In this document: piece after piece, positions 10,470 through 23,700 of the stretch
How positions within the stretch are numbered: the stretch's first letter is position 1
Layout of the letters: each line of letters opens with the position of its first letter
From: Diphasiastrum complanatum
Lineage: Eukaryota; Streptophyta; Lycopodiopsida; Lycopodiales; Lycopodiaceae
NCBI GenBank assembly: GCA_029204225.1
Contig: CM055098.1
Span: 2,913,106-2,977,105, forward strand
Length of the DNA: 64,000 nucleotides
Direction: 5' to 3'
Notes under the pieces: model-generated
Databases searched by the model: none
What the model saw: the letters and a program-made list of their open reading frames with translations, nothing else
What the model was told of the DNA's origin: nothing
Position numbers and translations under genes: made by a program

Positions 10470-12829
10470 GCCTTCCTTCGATCAATTGTTCCGTTGGCAT
10501 TAAATTTGACCTTAAAGATCCATTTGCAATCAATGATATTGCAGCTAATAGGAGCTTTGACTAGTGACCATGTCTGGTTTTTGATCAGAGAGAAATACTC
10601 TCTGTCCATAGCTTCTCTCCGGAGGTCAGAGTCTGGTTGGCTGAGTGCCTCTTCGACTGTCGTTGGTTCCTGTATCAAGAGACATGCAGACTCAGGAGTA
10701 TACCTTGTGGGCTGTGCGCACTCGGCTTGATCTTTTGGGAGGATTTGACTGATGAACCACTCCTGGGACTTGTTGTTGGGTAGCAGCAACGTCTTCGTCT
10801 GATTCGATGTCAAAAAGTGGTTGACAATGGACACGCCTGAGCTAGAAGCTCGGACAGTCGTGTCAATGGCAAGTCATGAAGGTTCTCCTGGAGCAATATC
10901 CTTGCCTTTGATGTCGACGAACTGATCCTCAATAAAGACTGTATCCTGGCTATACAAGATTTGCTTGTATGTATTATCAGATGAAGTATATCCAATCAGG
11001 ATGGTCTTGAGACCTTGGAAGTCCAATTTCTTCCTCGTGTCTTTTGGGAACTGTGCGTAGGCAACGCATCCAAACACTCTTAGGTTCTTCACAGAAGGCT
11101 TAGAGCCTGTCCACATCTCGTGGGGTGTCTTGCCTGAGATGGCCTTGGTCGAACATCTGTTTTAGAGACAGCTTCAGCCCAGAATCTCTTGGGCAGTGAT
11201 GCATGCGCTAGCATACATTTGGCTGATTCAACCAAGGTGCGGCTTCCTCTTGGGTAACCGATTAGACTGAGGACTGTAAGGAGTGATGAATTGTTGTTCA
11301 ATGCCTTGGCTTTGGTAGTACTCCTTAAACTCGATAGAGATGTATTCTCCACCATTGTCTGACGTTAGGGCCTTGATCATCCTTCCAGTTTCCTTTTCTG
11401 CACGCTCCTTGAAGATTCTGAAGTAGTTGAAGGAATCTGATTTTTTCTTTATAAAGTACACCATAGTCCTTCTGGAAAACTCATCAATAAAAGTTATAAA
11501 ATACTTTGCATCCTTCAGCGAAGGATTTTTCATTGGGCCACAAATGTCTGAATGTACAATGTCTAACAATCCTCTAGCTATATGTTGATGGCTTGATTTA
11601 AATGGTTTCCTAGTCTGTTTATCAACTAGACAGTCTTGACAGATAGGTAACTCGACTTTATCATGAGGATAGTCGAGATCAAGAACAATAGATTGTCTAG
11701 ACATTTGTTGTACAACAGCATGATTCAAGTGACCAAGTCTATAATGCCAAAGCAAACTTTTATTTGCATGAATAGAAGTACTAAGCACCTGACTAGAGGC
11801 AGAAAAGCAATGACTTAATTTATACAAGTATCCATGCCTCTTTCCGAGTGCTAGGATCTTGCCTGTCCTATCAACTATTTTGCACTGATCACATTCGAAT
11901 TCTACTCTATGTCCTAGATCTATGATTCTGCTTACAGAGAGCAGATTCGTAGATAAATTTGGTACATACAGGACTTTAGAAAGTAGCTTAGACTGATCAT
12001 TTGCAAAGCTTAATCTTACAGTACCTTCACCTTTAATAGCGTGTGTGCTATTGTCGCCAAGGTGAACATATTTCTTGGTACTATAAGGTGTATAGGACTC
12101 GAAACAGCCAATGAGGTTGGTCATGTGCTGAGTGGCTCCGGAATCCAGGAACCAAGAACTGTTGCCGGATGCTCCTTGATGGTTGGTCATGAAGGCATCA
12201 TGATCCGCTTTTTGAATAGGCTGTGGAGCTTCTGCAGCTGCATTTTCCACTTGATCGACTGCCCCTTGTTGTTGTTCTTTGCTTGCAGTATTCGGCAATC
12301 TTGAATTTCGTGGTTGTTTCGCTTGTAGTATCTGCAGAACAGCTTCTTCTTCGTCTGCGAATTCGACTGTTCTTTGTGTTGTGCTGGTTTCTGGTCTGGC
12401 TTTGATTGCTTCGGGCCTTTCTTCTTCTTCTGCTTAGTCGTGCTTTTGTTGGTGTATAAAGCGTGAGAATCAGCTGAGGAACTTGAGGCTTCATTCCTCC
12501 GCGTGTCTTCTTGCAACAACATAGTAATGACTCTCAAAAGAGTCAGTTCTGGATGTGTCGTGATGATTATCACCCAGCTGTCGTATGAGCTTGGCAAGCT
12601 TGTAAGCAGTTGCATCACTACGTCTTGATCGTCTATGACAGATCCGACAGCGGCCATTTGCCTTAGTAGGTTCTTGAATTGATTGATGTTATTCTGCAGG
12701 GAATCACCAGTCGCCATCTTGAGGGAGTAATATTTCTTCCTGAGATGTAGCTTGGAAGCTATCTCTCGCACTTCGTATAGTGTGCTCGAGATGTCCCAGA
12801 CTTCTTTCGATGTCTGGGCCTCAAATGAA
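10465..12829 (-). pseudogene. Outer copia gag, protease, integrase, RT start
   Basis: The minus strand carries gag C-terminus, protease, integrase and the first part of RT. Gag ends in a knuckle in which the second Cys is Tyr (FCRYYKRNNHEIQDC, near 12330). The protease motif WFLDSGATQHM near 12140 is intact. Pre-integrase and integrase show WHYRLGHLNH, CQDC, VHSDICGP and TSDNGGEY. The segment that should carry the third catalytic residue (NGLAERKNRT in the inner copy) is scrambled to NRLPKRKPHLG at about 11235. Later pieces include VWTGSKPSVKNLRVFGC and the RT start TWSLVKAPISCN. Gag similarity breaks off at 12829. Confidence 0.88.
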
Positions 12830-13086
12830 GGTGGGTAGGGCACCTAAACTGGTGAGACATGCCAAGGATTGCCCATATCTAGTGAACATTTGGCGGATGA
12901 GAAGCGTCTCTAGCTTAGATCATCAAAAATTCATGATTCAATCAAGTTTGTGTGTGATCTAGATGAGATTTTGAGGCCATAGTCGCATAGTTTTATGAAA
13001 TTGAAATGTGTTTGAGTGTTTTTTAAATCTTTTGAATGTTTCCAAAGTATTCTGAAACTCGTGGAAGAGGTTGGCCCAAAATTATC

Positions 13087-13349
13087 TTGGAGTAACTTAT
13101 CTTAGTGTAAGGCAAGATCTAGATACAAGCAGAGATTGACATTGGTTGTGAGATTGATCTCACATAGATGACTGGTTGTGGAGCCTACTTCATTTTACTC
13201 TTGTATGTTGGAGTAACTTATCTTAGTGTAAGGCAAGATCTAGATACAAGCAGAGATTGACATTGGTTGTGAGATTGATCTCACATAGTGATAGAATGGA
13301 ACACTACATAGATGACTGGTTGTGGAGCCTACTTCATTTTACTCTTGTA
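13087..13349. repeat. Tandem duplication, period 121 bp
   Basis: The unit starting TTGGAGTAACTTATC at 13087 recurs at 13208. Copy 2 has an extra 23 bp (about 13290-13312) not present in copy 1. The copies are otherwise nearly identical, so the event is recent. Confidence 0.9.
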
Positions 13350-13982
13350 GTAGCAAATTGATTTCATGAGCAAGCCTTATGCACATGGAAAATTCCTAAG
13401 AGGATGCCAACTTGGTAGAATGATAAATTATATAATTGTCTTTAATGACCAAAATGAGTTGTAGTTGTAGGGATATCTTAATACTAAAGTTGCAGGAGAT
13501 CGAGAAGACAAACATCCAGCAAAAATTATAGTTGTGGCATCTACTTGAAGACCTACAACTCTTGCAAGTAGTTCTCACAATTATACTTTGTGAAAACCAA
13601 AGCTGAATGTAATTGGCAAAGCATAATGTATTTCACACAAATGAAACACAGAGCTAAACAAGCACTTTATTAGGAATAAGCACAAGAAGAGAAATTGAGT
13701 TTGAAAGAGTTTGTGTTGTGATATGAATCAAAGGTTGTTGATATACTTACTAGGATTCTACTTAGAAAAAAGTTTGAAAGTTTTGATGATATATTGAAAG
13801 TTAAACATAAATTAATCCTTGAACGGGAGTGTTAGAGATGCAATGCAAGTCTCATTCATATGTTTTTGCCCCTCTCAAACCATATTCCTTCCATATATGA
13901 AATGACACTCAACAAACATATTCTCAAAATGAGAGCTATTGCTATGACTAGATTTTTCTTCCTTATTTTTATGTCAAATTTC

Positions 13983-14112
13983 CTTCATTACCATATAAAC
14001 CTTGGTAGATTGTCTTTCCAATAGAGAGATGAAGATTGTTCGTGAGTTTTTCTTCATTACCATATAAACCTTGGTAGATTGTCTTCCCAATAGAGAGATG
14101 AAGATTGTTCGT
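13983..14112. repeat. Tandem duplication, period 69 bp
   Basis: The unit starting CTTCATTACCATATAAACC at 13983 recurs at 14052 and ends near GAAGATTGTTCGT. Confidence 0.88.
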
Positions 14113-16655
14113 ATCCTCTTGAGTTCAAAACAAAAGAGAGATGCTATTGATAGCTACTTTTGATTTTATAAGTTTAACCACCTTGCTTCATTCAAAAGGT
14201 TTCTCCACAAATCTAAAAAATCTCTTGAATTACGCCAAGTGAGATACAGATTATTTTTGAGGACGTCTTTCTCGGTTGCCCTATAAGCTTCGACAAAATA
14301 ATTCACAAAATCATCTGTTTCATAAAGGCAACTTTAATTTCCTGCCTTCGATCTTCAGACCCAATAATTTACATACATTAAATTTGCCAACAAACTCTCC
14401 TTAGATTCCCATAAGTCATTGGCTAGTATAGTTCCAACTATCAAAGATGTCATCTTCATTCAATCTTTATTTTTAGTGAACTACTTTTCAAGGGCATTCA
14501 AGGGATGGTACAAATCATGGATGCCTTAATAGCTGCTTCCCCAAATCAATATATGACACATTCTTGTGTCATGAGGTTACTACTACCAAGAATAGATAGA
14601 TCTGAGTTTAAACAGATTCTAAATCTTTTCTAAAAAGAGAGTATAAACCTCTCCATCAAATCTTTCAATGCCTAAAAACCTAAATTTATTACAAGTGTCC
14701 TGATCACACAAGCAAAGGCTTCCTCAATGATAATTGTATAAAAAATCTAAAAGTAATGATGAAACAAGTCCTGAATAGGAGCCAAACAAGCTGAAAAATG
14801 GATGATATGAAAGAGTGTTTCCTGACATTTTAGCAAGACTTTGTAATAAAAAAGTTACTTCATTTAAAAGATGGTCAAAGAAGCTCATAAATTGCTCTCT
14901 CTGGAGTTTTTATAATGCCATATCAAACTTGGTACTAGGTTTCCTCTGCCTTCAAAAGTCAAATCCAATGTGATCCTAAAAGAATCACGCCTTGTTAGGT
15001 TGGTCAAAACAACAGCAGCTGAAACACGTCTCCTTCACCAGGCCCAAAACAATGCTCTTTTTGAGCAATATTCCCACATGAGAAAGTTGTGCACATACCA
15101 ATATGCTTCTCCCATAGCTACAACAAGAGAAAATTTCCATGAAAAGATGCAATTCTCTCCAGTGCTCTTCCAATGCACAGGTTCAAGGAGAGTAATATAA
15201 AAGAACTGAAGCATCAAAAGGGCAATCCAGTAGCATAAGGGGCACACTGAGCAAGCTTGAGATTGATACAAAAGAAATAACGCATCGAAAGGTAAATCCA
15301 GTAGCATGTGAAGCATATTGAGTAAGCTTTGGATTGAGGTTCCCTCTCAAACCACCAGAAGGGTCTCTTTTGAAAAAAAAAGAAATTTGGCTTGAGAAAT
15401 TCCCCGTCAACAGCATTTTAGAACAGTGTCTAAAAATGATCATGCTATGTACAATGCTTCAAAGGTGTAACAATCAAACTTGAAAGACCAACTTCTAGCA
15501 AATCCTCCTCAGAAATAAGGTAGCAGAGCTAGGATGTCATCATATCTACCAATTTTGTGCAGACTTTGCAATCGACATAATTTCTTGAATTCACCACCCC
15601 AAATGTTGCCGACAGCTACTACGATGCTAGCTTTTGAAATACATTGAACTTTTAGAATCTAATGTGAGTTACGCCTAGCATATAGAAAAAATGTAACTGC
15701 ATGTTACACTTGAAATAGTTTGATAATTGTTGAGACGTGACAAAGATTGCCTACAGCGTACTCAGCAGCTGAAAAAGAGAATTCAGGGAACAAGCAACAG
15801 CAAATAAGTTCTTCATTGTGAGATTTATTTGACTTTTATAAAAAGAATGCAGAATATGCCTTTCTGTACAACAAGACTCTAATGCATTGAGAGCCTTCTG
15901 AAACTCAGTAAAAGATCTGAAAGTTGAAACGTTGACGACCAAGCAACACCTTTGACAGCTTCCTCTTCCAACGCTACAGTATAAAGAAAATGCTGGACTA
16001 CATATCCCACACGTGAATACCTTCTCAAACAATGACCTCCAAGCAAGGCAAAACCTCAGATTCCAAACAAGACTGCATAACCCATGTGCTTATGCTGCAA
16101 CCTTAACAAAACACTGAAACTTTCTTCACACCCTCTGCTACAAACATGACTTCGTCCCATTCAGATTTGCTCTCCAACAAAGTTCTATTAGACAATGCAG
16201 GAAAGTTCTAGAGCCTAACCGTCTGTCCTGAGCATGAAAATTCATACGGCCAGCTTGATCTTGAGATTCTAAACGCTTATTTTATCTACAGTGCTCCAAT
16301 TTTACTCTAACAAACCGCCCTTGCTCAGAATATCCAAGTTCCTCACCTAGGAAGTTGAATTAATACCCTTCAATGAAAAGAGCAGAAGAAAAACATAGCC
16401 ATCTTCAACCAACAATACATCTAGCATGTCACATGTGCCGCCTTTTAAACCTAAGCTCCAAGAACCATTGGTCGTGAGAAAAAATTAACAATAGGAAAAG
16501 GTAGTGACATGCCGGGTGTCACCTGCAGGAAAATCAGATTGGCTGCACAACCGTCGTTCAAATGATTGGAGCTCCTGAAATCACTTGACAGCAAAATGTC
16601 ATGCAGTAAAGCTTAAGTGCAACCCCAATATGTGATTCTTATTCTCCACAGGACC

Positions 16656-17725
16656 TTATGCCACACCTTCAAAACACTGAGATGCAGAGTCAGAAACTGT
16701 CCCGAGAAGTAATGAGTGTCTCAGGTTCCTCTTCGGACTTTCTCCTCTTGTATGTATCAACTTCGTCCCAAGCCCTGCTCCAAGTTCTTGACTCCAACTG
16801 GCAATGGGCAAAAGAGCATCTTCTGTGTTGTTTACCAAATCCTTTTTGACACTTGAACCTCTGAGAACCATGTTGCTGGAGCTCTTTGGAGCCTTTTGAG
16901 AGTCAAGCTGCCACAGCACAGAGGGTTCTGTATTCACATAACCTCCTCCACCAAGCTTCGATATTTTCTTTCTTCCAAAATGTGGTGCAAGTGAAACCTC
17001 ATTAACAGTGTGATGATGCTTGTTTGACCGTACACCCAACTGGGTCTGTTCATCTTGATAAGTCAAAACCATTCTAACTTTCTTCTCTGCTTCAATGGTG
17101 TCTGCAGCTATCATAGCAGACACAGCATTGCGCATGGCCGCATCCGCGATGGCGTAAAGGGCCTGAGCTTTTGCTCTTTTGCGAGCAGCCACATCGACAG
17201 CCTTTTTAGCAATAGCTGCTTTAGCCAGGGCAACTGCTTCCAGATCCAAACCCAAAATTGGAGAAACATTGTTAGTTGAATCTAAATCCAAGAAGACAGG
17301 GTCAATATCTCTAGTCTTTGGCAGGAAACTACCCCATGAGTTAAAACTAGGACAGAAAGGTGTTAAGTTTGACGGGTTTTCTTCAGTCCCTTGGAGTCCT
17401 ATTTCCTTAGATATACCTACATTCTGTAACATTCGAAGCTGCCTTTGTGATTTTCCCTTGCCTTTTGGCAGAAAATCCTCATCCATTGCAAAAATTCGCT
17501 TCTTCTTGGCTCTTCTTCCAATTTTTTTGCTATTCCATCTCTGCCTTCCACTACTAGAACTCTTTCTCCAAAGCCTCAAGCCAATATCACTGTTTATGAT
17601 TGTGTCCGATCGATTGCCTGGACGAACTTTTCCTCCTGTGATTGGTGGAGCATCGCCCACACCAAAAGAGCTAGCTCCCACACCAGAGTTTTCATAAAAA
17701 GCTTGAGAGTAAGCCTTCCTCCAAC
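16656..17725 (-). CDS. EPCR: EPCR exon 5 and stop
   Basis: The acceptor CATAACAG/GT completes the codon split after exon 4 and gives ELLIGWRKAYSQAFYENSG. The exon carries a Lys/Arg-rich nuclear-signal-like stretch (GRRAKKKRI) and the Ala-rich helix near residues 1722-1778, and ends with TAA at 16658-16656. Confidence 0.92.
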
Positions 17726-20700
17726 CTGTTATGAAAACAGCAGACAAATGAATGAGCTCCGCATCCAAGAATACAAATAAAAAGCACTAAAAAGGAGTAC
17801 AGCATAGCACAGAACCAAAATTTCAGTAAAAATTACCCCAATGGACTAACAATAAGCTTGAGTGCTTTCGCTTGATGCAGCTTAAAAACATTTAGCAAAA
17901 CTACAAGCCAAAATCAGCTCTGCCAGGTCAAAAAATCTACCAGCGTCAGGCTTTTTTTGACAGAACTTGATTATGATGGATATGTATTGTGGCAGTTACA
18001 GAAAAATTAAACCAAAAATATCAAAAAAAAACTTGACAGCAAAATCCCCTGAATTTGACATTGCACGCCTAGCTTAATGAAATCAGTGCCCCCTTAGAAT
18101 AGTTTATTGACATCCCTGGGCCCATTTTGGCCCTTATAAAAATATCCCCTTATTGTTTGTCTCATCCCTAGCCTACTGCCACCCAGATACCTACACATGG
18201 CACATGGGCATTGTTGCCCTCAAAATAGGAGACATACTTTCTGAGCTAATGTTGCAGTTTCACTTTTATTTCCTGAAATTGTTGATAGAATTGTGAAAGA
18301 ACTCTTAGTTGAACCGACGTTCAAAAAAATTTCCTGCTTAGGTCTTGAGAAGACGGCCAATGAAAAAGTTGATGATGCACATGTTTGTATAGTGACATGA
18401 TCACCCCATTATTATGAGACACTCATGAGCAAAGGGCAAAGCCTTGTCAATTTCGTTACATGCAATAGAAAGAAAGAAAGAAAGCTTTATTAATGTCTTT
18501 TGATGCCAAAAAACATATAAGACAGAGTAGTACATCTCAAGTGTGTAGTAGCTAGGGAGCATAGTAACTCCACAAAACAGCTAAAGAAATATAATTTGAA
18601 ATAGAAATGCAATCTGAAATACATAATGTCTATCACTAAAAAAAAAATCTACAACAGACAGAAGTATATCCAAGAGATAGCACTGTGAGTGATATCAGCT
18701 GAGACCACTGAAGAAGTCTGTGATACGAGGTCCCGAAGATGATGCAGTAAAAGATGGACGCTAATGTCGTCTGTGTCGTCTCTGTGGGTGCTGACTCTGT
18801 GCAATATGGGACCTCTAAGGGAAAACTCTCCTAGTAACCGTAGGTGCTCAAGCTATGGTAATACCTAAGGTCAAGCGTTGTCTCTGATCTCGATGAGCTA
18901 GGTCAATGTCGATGTCATCATCTGAAACTGAAACTGCTCGGGGACGGCGACTGGTGAAAAAGTCCATAATCTGAGGCTGCGTATCACTATCCACTGAAGC
19001 ACGGACTCTCCGTAGCAAGTACATCTCGTATATCATAAGGGCGACGATCCACATAAGTGATAAGAGAGTGTAAAGTGGGTGCATCTCTGAAAAGACAATG
19101 GTAACATCCCTGGATCTCATAATAGACCGAGAGGCCGAACATCTATAAAGGAAATGCTCCTCCGACTCAATAGAGTGAAGGGGATATTGGGAGAGCTCCC
19201 ATAGTGCTTCAAAACTGAACCTAGCGAATGGGAAAAAACATTTGTGAGCTACAAACGGGCGATTAGGTCAAAGTTAAAGTCACAGATACAAGTTTAAGGC
19301 AGCTTGTAGTGTGTTTCTGTTGCATGTTGTGGAGGCTACAAGCATTTGCCTTTCAACGATTTATGTTGCTAAGATCCATTGTAGCAGAGCTAGGAACATT
19401 GTCTTGCGATTCCTTTGCTTACTTTTCAGCCTGTGGAGCATACTTGCATTGAGATTCTAGAAACACGGTCAGACACAAACGCGTTTCTGGTTTGGGCCAG
19501 GTTTTCTCAGAAATGTTTTTGTTTTGGGTGATTTTTGTGGGCAATATGGATATCAAATTAAAGCATAAATCAAGGGCATTAGATTTATGTAGGTTGCCGA
19601 ATGTTTCAGTTACAATGTGATCCAGTTTAGGTGCATCAATCCCTGTTGGATTCTGTCATGGGGTTCAAGTTTTTTGATATCATTTTTTTTTTTGGTCAGC
19701 GATTCTGTTCCAAAATGCGTTTCTGGGAAGTTTTTGCCCAGAAACACGATTCTGGGCAACCATGTGTGGAGTGTCATCCGGCATAGCAATTATGGATTAG
19801 CATGTGCATATTTGCAGTTTAAAGTTTAGGCATTTCACACTATTTTTTATTGCCTTTCATCGCTCCAGTGTTAAGCCATGTGAGTCGGGTAGTCAAGAGT
19901 GAAGGGTGGAGGAGGTACATGGGAGGATGTTGATCTGTTGGATGTATATGAGGTCCCTTATCTAGAATCATGAGCACAAAGATGGTGTTCTCTTCATAAG
20001 ACAAAGGTGTCAAGGGAGGGATGCTTGCCACACATTAAAACTCTAGGACGTAAGCACAGCACCCTGCTTCCTCATCGTGTTTGCACACTTGAGGGGGCAA
20101 TTTGCCAATGTTGCCCAAAAAACCTCTGATCTTTTGAGAGAGAAGTTGGCTTGAAAATATGGATGGGGAGACAATGAACAACGTACTTAGTTGTAAATGA
20201 CCAAAGCCTAATCAAACTTACAGCCTGGCAGGCTAGCCGCTACAGCATACAAGTTTGCAACTTACAAGTTACTGACCACAACCTACAACAAAATAGCATC
20301 GTAATTTGTAGCACTAAGCATACTAAATCTATAATCCTGATATAATCAAATAAGTTTGCAACTTCCAACTTACAGCTGCAAGTTATAGGTTACACAAAAA
20401 AATTACAAAAATGTGCTCTTCATCCCAACCAAATTTTGATGGTCAAAACAATTATTTTAGTGAAAGTTCATGGGTCAAAAATACATCAATGAATCAGATG
20501 TAGATCCGGGTTATAAGAACCCTAATGATTACTTGTCGCTCAAGTTCTAACTTCAAATTGGATAGAAAAAACTAAATTCTATAGTTGCTTTAGCTCCTTG
20601 TCAGGCAACCTCAAAATGAAAATCAACATCTTCAAATTGAAGTTCAACAACTTCCTCATCAACATCTCGAAAGTCTGGCCCCTTTGGAACCAGTTGCTAC

Positions 20701-23700
20701 GATAGCTAACATGTTGGCCACCCAACATCTCAAATGTCTGATGCACATCTTCCATGACCACCTTCCATTTAGCAGAGAGCCTATGCCCATCTGACTCCAT
20801 CTCAACCTCATCAATGACAACCTTCATTAATTTTAACTTAAAATAGTTGATGATGTTTTGCTTGCCTTCATCGATAACAATCATGGGCTACAATGCATCC
20901 ATCGTTCTATCCATCTTCTCATGGATCAACTTCACGTTTGCACCCTCCCACCGCTCAACCAATCAAAGCAACTTCAGCAAAAATATCCCATATGACTTGT
21001 GCTTGCTCCCAAAATTGTTGCCAAGAATGCGCATCTCTATTTCTTGGACTATGTTGATCTGAGAAGTTCTCCAACTCTGCCATAGGTCACTTATGGGACA
21101 CATCCGCAATTCTCGGCCAATGTTTTTTGAGCACAATAGAGATTTATGCATATCTGAAATTACAATGAAAGACAACATTAATTGATTAAATTGATAATAG
21201 AAATTTATTTGCAAATTGAAAACAGTACTATACTAGTTTCACAAAGCTTTAGGAGCTCCTTGGTGCAATGCTTTTGAAAGATAGAAAGTACTTGTTGCTT
21301 TCAAGCGATGAAAGTGACTATCATCCTTGTTGTGTCCAAGACAAAAGCCACCCAGTCCAGCCAATGTCCTCAAACAATAAATCAAGGCAATGGCATGCAT
21401 GAAATGAAGAATATATGTAGGAACTCTTGCTCCACAAGCTCACCAGCACGAACTCAATTTCATGATTACCCATGGACTTTGTGAATCAACTATTGAAATA
21501 ATGCCTATTTTACCCCTATTGGCTAGGCACTTCCGTGGTTTTATGTTGTACATCTATCATGGGGGCAATTTAATTGTCAATAAATTGTACCCCTATTTCT
21601 AGTTAGGTGCAAGTTGGGTCCAAGTGACCAAGTGTGCATGCCATGTGGCATAAGACTCAAGTTGGAGTAGACACCTCAATAGTTTCTATTTATGAAAAGG
21701 AGGAGTCCACAAGTTGGCCCATGCCTTGCTCTCTCTCTTTGATCAAGTATTTGGAGATCCTTTGGTTTCTTGTGGTGTTTAAACTTTCCTTGTATTGATG
21801 ATGCTTCCATGACTAGTTTCCTTGAAGCTTTCATTTATTGTGTCTATTATTGACATACTTCATAGATAGACTTGTAAGTTTATCATGGTATAAGAGGAGG
21901 TTGTTTAGCTTGTGTTTTGTTAAAGTTTGAAAACTTTAAATCGTTTTTCAAATATCAAATTTAAGGAGCTTAACTAGAAAGCTTTATGTAGAGTGGTCAG
22001 TTTTCACAACAGGAAGCATAGTTGGACAGCAGGTGACAAGAGGAGCACAGCCATACCAAACTTTTTGGATGCTGAGCAATTGAAAAGAGCAGCTTGTGGA
22101 GAATTATGGTGCACCTTCTATTGGAAGATCTGATCAATGTACAAAGCGGATCTTGTGCAAGGCATAGCAATGCCATACTATGTGGCAAAGACAAGAACAA
22201 AAGCAATTGGTTAGGCATAATATCCTAGCTTCGATGAAACCCCAGTTTTCTAAGCACCTCTATTCAAATTTCTTTTGTTCGATTGAAGAATCAACCATGG
22301 TTGGCCTAAGTGAGAACTACTTAGTGGGTCAAGTAAATTGGATGGAACCAATTATAGGGTGTGGAAGTTTAAGATTGAGGACATTCTCATGGATGGAGAA
22401 TGTTGGGACACAATCGTAGGGCTTGAGCCTATTCTAGATTCTGAGACTGGATTGAAAGATTACATCAGGGAAGAATTGAAGGCACATTGTATCATCAACA
22501 TACAATGTGCTACAAGACTTAGTGAGGCTTGGGAGACATTGAGGCCTATGTATGAGACTGTCAATACGGCTGAGGTCCTGCATCTGCAAAGTAAACTACG
22601 TTAAATCAAAATAGAATCCAGTGTTCAATTGTTGAGCACATTACGAAGATCAAGGATCTTTATGACCAACTTGTCGTAACTGGAGAGTATATTAGTGATA
22701 ATGACAGTTTTAGTAGCTTTGAACAATTTGTCAAATGCTTTTCAAGGCTATGTCATGAATCTCTCAGTGAGGGAGAGACTTCCCTCATTTGAAGAGCTAT
22801 GTGGTTTACACATGCATGAAGAGTGAGGAAAATAACCTTTCTGAAAGAAAAGGTAATGATGAGCCGACATTTGCGTCGAAAAAGAAGCAACAGATTTCAA
22901 AGGGCAAGAAAAATGGCAAATTCAACACTGATGATGCAACACAAGATTTTGAGCAATAGATGGGTCAAATGCCAGTTTCAAATTCATAGAATTTTGGTTC
23001 TTCATCTACTCCAACAAAAAATACAAGTTTTGATTTTGAAGGTCGTAAGAAGCAAAGTGAGCAAAAGAAAGGCAAGAAGCGAATAGGTCACTTTGTTAAG
23101 AGGGTTGCAAATAACCATAAGGAAGACAATGGACAGTTTCAACTCTTCATTGCCACGTTGGCAACTCAAGCCATGTGTGCTAGTTGAAACATAGATTTTG
23201 GTGCCTCTAAACACGTGACTCCACATCAAGACTGGTTTAATTCCTTTGAAGAAGTGAATTGTCGACATTGTGTATACCTTGGGGACAACACAACACATCA
23301 TGTCAAAGGCAAAGGAACGATGCCGGTGAAGGTGGCCTTTATAGGCTACATGGCTGACCAACAACACACGTCAGTTGTGCACCGGGTCCAAACAAAGGGT
23401 CGCCTCGCACCAATAGAACATTGGCACGTGGCACCCAAATGACCTATAGCTCTAGACCAGCATCATGTCCCATAAATGAGACTGTCACCTCAGGTAAACC
23501 GTTAAATGCCCTTATGGGTAGGTAACAGGTCTTCATACACGTACTTGGGGATACTTTTCTCTGGTCCTACATTCAGCATGCAACAAGTAGCTACCACTCG
23601 ACTTGCGAAGGGACATGCTCCCCTGTTCAGCTAGAGCGGTTTTGTTTCCGAAAGTCCATCCCAGATGCTCGGTGTAAGGTTTTGATACTATTGTCACCCC

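Larger units (their letters stand above)
1662..12829 (-). mobile_element. Outer copia element, interrupted and 5'-truncated
   Basis: This is a minus-strand Ty1/copia retrotransposon in two pieces, 1662-4194 (3' LTR, RNase H, second half of RT) and 10465-12829 (start of RT, integrase, protease, gag). The pieces are separated by the inner copia element, and the target duplication GTCTT shows that the split is a simple insertion. Similarity to the inner element's gag stops near 12829 in the middle of gag, so its 5' LTR and the first part of gag are missing. It carries stops and frameshifts and is not expected to be mobile. Confidence 0.9.
12830..16655. other. Intergenic DNA, no gene recognised
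   Basis: No long or family-matching reading frame was found. The part adjoining 16656 is probably the 3' untranslated region of the EPCR gene on the minus strand. Short open stretches at 14970-15443 and 15751-16032 look like chance. Two short tandem duplications are listed separately. Confidence 0.5.

Noticed and set aside
15751-16032. Cys-rich minus-strand open frame below the EPCR stop
   Set aside because: No family resemblance, no conserved spacing of Cys, and it sits where the EPCR 3' untranslated region is expected.
20579-21214. Two minus-strand frames in intron 4
   Set aside because: Read together they look weakly protein-like, but I recognise no domain, so no gene was called.
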